This document shows, one piece after another, positions 5,280 through 6,362 of a DNA stretch of 6,362 nucleotides. Within the stretch, counting starts at the first letter, position 1, and each line of letters opens with the position of its first letter. Source of the stretch: JBDRGC01 sp043818215 (GTDB lineage Bacteria > Chloroflexota > Anaerolineae > Anaerolineales > UBA11858); assembly GCA_043818215.1 (NCBI GenBank), contig JBDRGC010000141.1, forward strand, positions 1-6,362, given 5' to 3'. Under the pieces are notes generated by a model that was not told where the DNA came from, did no database searches, and worked only from the letters and a program-made list of their open reading frames with translations. The position numbers and the translations under genes were made by a program.

Positions 5280-5306
5280 GACGGTTTAGCCGACGAATTC
5301 GCCGTC
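5280..5306. promoter_or_regulatory. Nested palindrome upstream of DUF192, possible operator
   Basis: GACGG (5280-5284) is inverted as CCGTC (5302-5306), and inside them CGACGAATTCGCCG (5291-5304) is a 14-bp palindrome around GAATTC with one mismatched pair. It lies 10-40 bases upstream of the extended -10, where a repressor or activator site would sit. No binding protein can be named. Confidence 0.35.
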
Positions 5307-5316
5307 TGATACACAA

Positions 5317-5335
5317 AACCCGTTGGAAACGGGTT
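5317..5335. repeat. Hairpin 1 of the GTTTCAAC-type family
   Basis: AACCCGTTGGAAACGGGTT is a stem of 8 bp (AACCCGTT/AACGGGTT) around GGA. CAC/GTG can extend it (5312-5314 with 5336-5338) past a 2-base bulge. The centre reads GTTGGAAAC on the plus strand, the opposite orientation to the two neighbouring hairpins, whose centres read GTTGAAAC on the minus strand. Confidence 0.7.
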
Positions 5336-5358
5336 GTGATCATTGTTAGTGCAAGTTT

Positions 5359-5376
5359 AGTGCGTTTCAACGCACT
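5359..5376. repeat. Hairpin 2 of the GTTTCAAC-type family
   Basis: AGTGCGTTTCAACGCACT is an 18-base inverted repeat with 8-bp arms around TC. Its core GTTTCAAC is the same as in the next hairpin while the outer five bases differ and are complementary. Confidence 0.75.
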
Positions 5377-5388
5377 TGGTGTAGCAGA

Positions 5389-5406
5389 CGATGGTTTCAA
5401 CCATCG
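5389..5406. repeat. Hairpin 3 of the GTTTCAAC-type family
   Basis: CGATGGTTTCAACCATCG is an 18-base inverted repeat with 8-bp arms around TC. Its right half is the start of the 19-bp tandem array that follows. On the minus strand it lies about 67 bases past the receiver's stop codon and could help end that transcript, although no U-tract follows. Confidence 0.75.
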
Positions 5407-5485
5407 GGCTTAGTTTCAACCATCGGGCCTGATTTCAACCATCGGGCCTGGTTTCAACCATCGGGCCTGGTTTCAACCATCGGCC
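5395..5485. repeat. 19-bp tandem array, 4 full units and 1 partial
   Basis: Consensus TTTCAACCATCGGGCCTGG, with units starting at 5395, 5414, 5433, 5452 and 5471; the last is cut to 15 bases with one G missing. Units 1 and 2 differ slightly in their last bases (CTTAG, CCTGA). There are no spacers, so it is not a CRISPR array. The array appears to have grown from the right half of the hairpin at 5389-5406. Its final unit overlaps the end of the receiver gene and supplies that gene's last two codons and its stop. Confidence 0.9.
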
Positions 5486-5856
5486 AACACTTTTTCGATG
5501 CTGTTGACCAACTCCTGCGGGCTAAAAGGTTTGGATATATAATCGTTGACCTTGGCAATATGCAAGCCAAGCACTCTGTCGATATTTTGAGCTTTGGCCG
5601 TCACCACAATGACGGGGATATGATGGGTAGTCTCATCTGCCCGAATTTGTTGATATACATCCCAGCCATCAATATCCGGCATCATCAAATCAAGGAGAAC
5701 CAAATCTGGTATCTCTGCGCGCACAATATCAAGGCCTTCTTGACCTCCAGCCGCGCCGGTAACCTGATAGCCCTTGCGGGCGAGGATCAGTTTGACCAGA
5801 TCTATCATTTCTGGCTCGTCTTCGATATAGACAATATGCTTGCCGGGTGTGTCCAT
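5473..5856 (-). CDS. Stand-alone CheY-like response regulator receiver
   Basis: A complete 127-aa protein from ATG 5856-5854, with GGAGG (5866-5862) 5 bases upstream. It is a single receiver (REC) domain with all key residues: acidic pocket E12 and D13 in YIEDE, phospho-acceptor D56 in LLDLMMPDIDGW, T86 in VVTAK, and K109 in ISKPF. A sensor histidine kinase would phosphorylate D56; signalling then goes through protein contact, because there is no output domain. No kinase gene lies in the window, so the partner is unknown. The C-terminal helix ends normally (ELVNSIEKVLADG), but the codons for DG and the stop belong to the 19-bp repeat array. It is transcribed away from efp. Confidence 0.95.
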   Translation of the reverse strand: MDTPGKHIVYIEDEPEMIDLVKLILARKGYQVTGAAGGQEGLDIVRAEIPDLVLLDLMMPDIDGWDVYQQIRADETTHHIPVIVVTAKAQNIDRVLGLHIAKVNDYISKPFSPQELVNSIEKVLADG

Positions 5857-5877
5857 GCCATCCTCCTGACCTGATAA

Positions 5878-5904
5878 TTTATACTTGACCCAAGTTTACC
5901 ACAA
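5878..5904 (-). promoter_or_regulatory. Promoter candidate of the receiver gene
   Basis: On the minus strand TTGTGG (5904-5899) and TATAAA (5883-5878) are 15 bases apart, slightly short; shifting the -10 to TAAATT gives 17 bases. The leader would be about 15-20 bases and contains the strong GGAGG site. The -35 lies in the small palindrome CCACAAGTGG (5899-5908). Confidence 0.4.
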
Positions 5905-5915
5905 GTGGCTGTCCC

Positions 5916-5944
5916 TTGCCACGCCTCCCGCCCTGGACTATAAT
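5916..5944 (+). promoter_or_regulatory. Strong sigma70-type promoter of efp
   Basis: TTGCCA (5916-5921; five of six consensus bases) and a perfect TATAAT (5939-5944) are spaced by the ideal 17 bases. The start would be near 5951, leaving a leader of about 148 bases that is almost entirely the 36-bp repeat array. It is back-to-back with the receiver promoter, about 12 bases apart. Confidence 0.8.
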
Positions 5945-5955
5945 CTTCTGGCGAT

Positions 5956-6071
5956 GTGAAGCGTGACGCAGTCCCCGAAGCGTAGCGGAGTGGGAAGCGT
6001 GCCGAAATCCCCGAAGTGTAGCGGAGGGGGAAACGTGCTGAAATCCCCGAAGTGTAGCGAAGGGGGAAACG
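5956..6071 (+). repeat. 36-bp tandem array in the efp leader
   Basis: Units start at 5972, 6008 and 6044 with period 36. Each has TCCCCGAAG, then TGTAGCGGAG (CGTAGCGGAG in unit 1), then GGGGGAAACGTGCTGAAA with small changes. Unit 3 diverges after 6071, and a 16-base remnant of a preceding unit lies at 5956-5971. Within each unit TCCCC can pair with GGGGA or GGGAA, so the transcript could form a row of three small hairpins. The array ends 12 bases before the ribosome-binding site of efp. Confidence 0.9.
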
Positions 6072-6098
6072 CTAAATTAGAATGTGAGGCCAAGACTA

Positions 6099-6362
6099 AT
6101 GATCGATGTAAATGAACTCCGAAAAGGCGTGACCTTCGAACTGGACAACAATCTCTTCAAGGTGTTAGAGTATTCACACCACAAACCCGGGCGCGGCAAA
6201 GCTACCATCCGCGTAAAGGCGCGCAATCTGCGCACCGGCGCCACCATCGATAAATCTTTCAACTCTAGCGACCGCGTGCAAGATGTCCGGCTAGACCACC
6301 ACAATGTACAGTACCTGTACACCGATGGTGAACTGTACCATTTCATGGATATGGAAACTTAT
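6099..6362 (+). CDS. efp: Elongation factor P, N-terminal 88 residues (partial)
   Basis: Starts at ATG 6099, with GTGAGG (6084-6089) 9 bases upstream, and runs off the window; about half of the usual length of roughly 185 aa is present. EF-P binds between the ribosomal P and E sites and relieves stalling at runs of proline. Seen here: the KOW-like domain I (MIDVNELRKGVTFEL, then LFKVLEYSHHKPGRGKA, then IRVKARNLRTGATIDKSF, residues 1-60) and the beginning of the OB domain (VRLDHHNVQYLYTDGELYHF, 64-83, then MDMETY). The loop tip that reaches the tRNA acceptor end is KPGRGKA, so the residue matching modified Lys34 of E. coli is Arg32. No EpmA, EarP or similar modifying gene is in view. It is transcribed from the strong promoter at 5916-5944 through the repeat-filled leader. 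Confidence 0.97.
   Translation, partial: MIDVNELRKGVTFELDNNLFKVLEYSHHKPGRGKATIRVKARNLRTGATIDKSFNSSDRVQDVRLDHHNVQYLYTDGELYHFMDMETY

Noticed and set aside
5395..5485. CRISPR array (units contain GTTGAAAC on the minus strand)
   Set aside because: Nineteen-base units follow one another directly with no spacers, and no cas genes are present.
6077..6346. 89-codon minus-strand frame opposite efp
   Set aside because: Fully antisense to a clear EF-P coding sequence.

Overview
The window reads like a piece of chromosome from a Chloroflexota bacterium, most likely of the Anaerolineae. This is inference from the look of the proteins and the repeat-rich spacers, not a database result. Base composition is balanced. 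Gene boundaries are mostly clear: good Shine-Dalgarno sites precede most starts, and sigma70-like promoters can be picked out in several spacers.

Layout. Positions 2-91 hold the last 29 codons of an unidentified plus-strand gene. A minus-strand unit follows: a 146-aa conserved-looking protein with a helix-turn-helix and paired Cys/His residues (731-291), then, only 8 bases later, tRNA-Arg(UCU) (282-210), then an intrinsic terminator (157-128). Next come a dispersed repeat and a small palindromic element (746-1041), an unrecognised 526-aa protein (2646-1066, minus) and a 599-base spacer with overlapping divergent promoters, GC-rich fold-back DNA, a 9-bp tandem repeat and an inverted second copy of the dispersed repeat. 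A small DUF2007-type protein (3246-3503, plus) runs tail-to-tail into a minus-strand pair: a DUF192 protein (5258-4881) and an exported LysM/M23 cell-wall peptidase (4903-3500). A spacer full of fold-back repeats separates these from a stand-alone CheY-like receiver (5856-5473, minus). The receiver is divergent from elongation factor P (6099 onward, plus), which runs off the window end.

Function. The recognised genes are housekeeping or envelope related: EF-P in translation, tRNA-Arg, and a secreted hydrolase-like protein that probably remodels or binds peptidoglycan. The DUF192 and M23 frames overlap by 23 bases and are probably translated together. The receiver has no kinase or output domain nearby.

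The unusual part is the spacers. At least five kinds of repeat lie in them: an inverted pair with heptamer-rich purine/pyrimidine blocks, a fold-back element with terminal inverted repeats, 9-bp and 19-bp tandem arrays, hairpins with a constant GTTTCAAC core and changing but complementary arms, and a 36-bp array in the efp leader. No CRISPR array, toxin-antitoxin pair, phage gene or transposase is visible. The best candidates for something undescribed are the hairpin family at 5317-5485, the possible structured RNA at about 2805-3080, and the repeat-bounded 526-aa gene.
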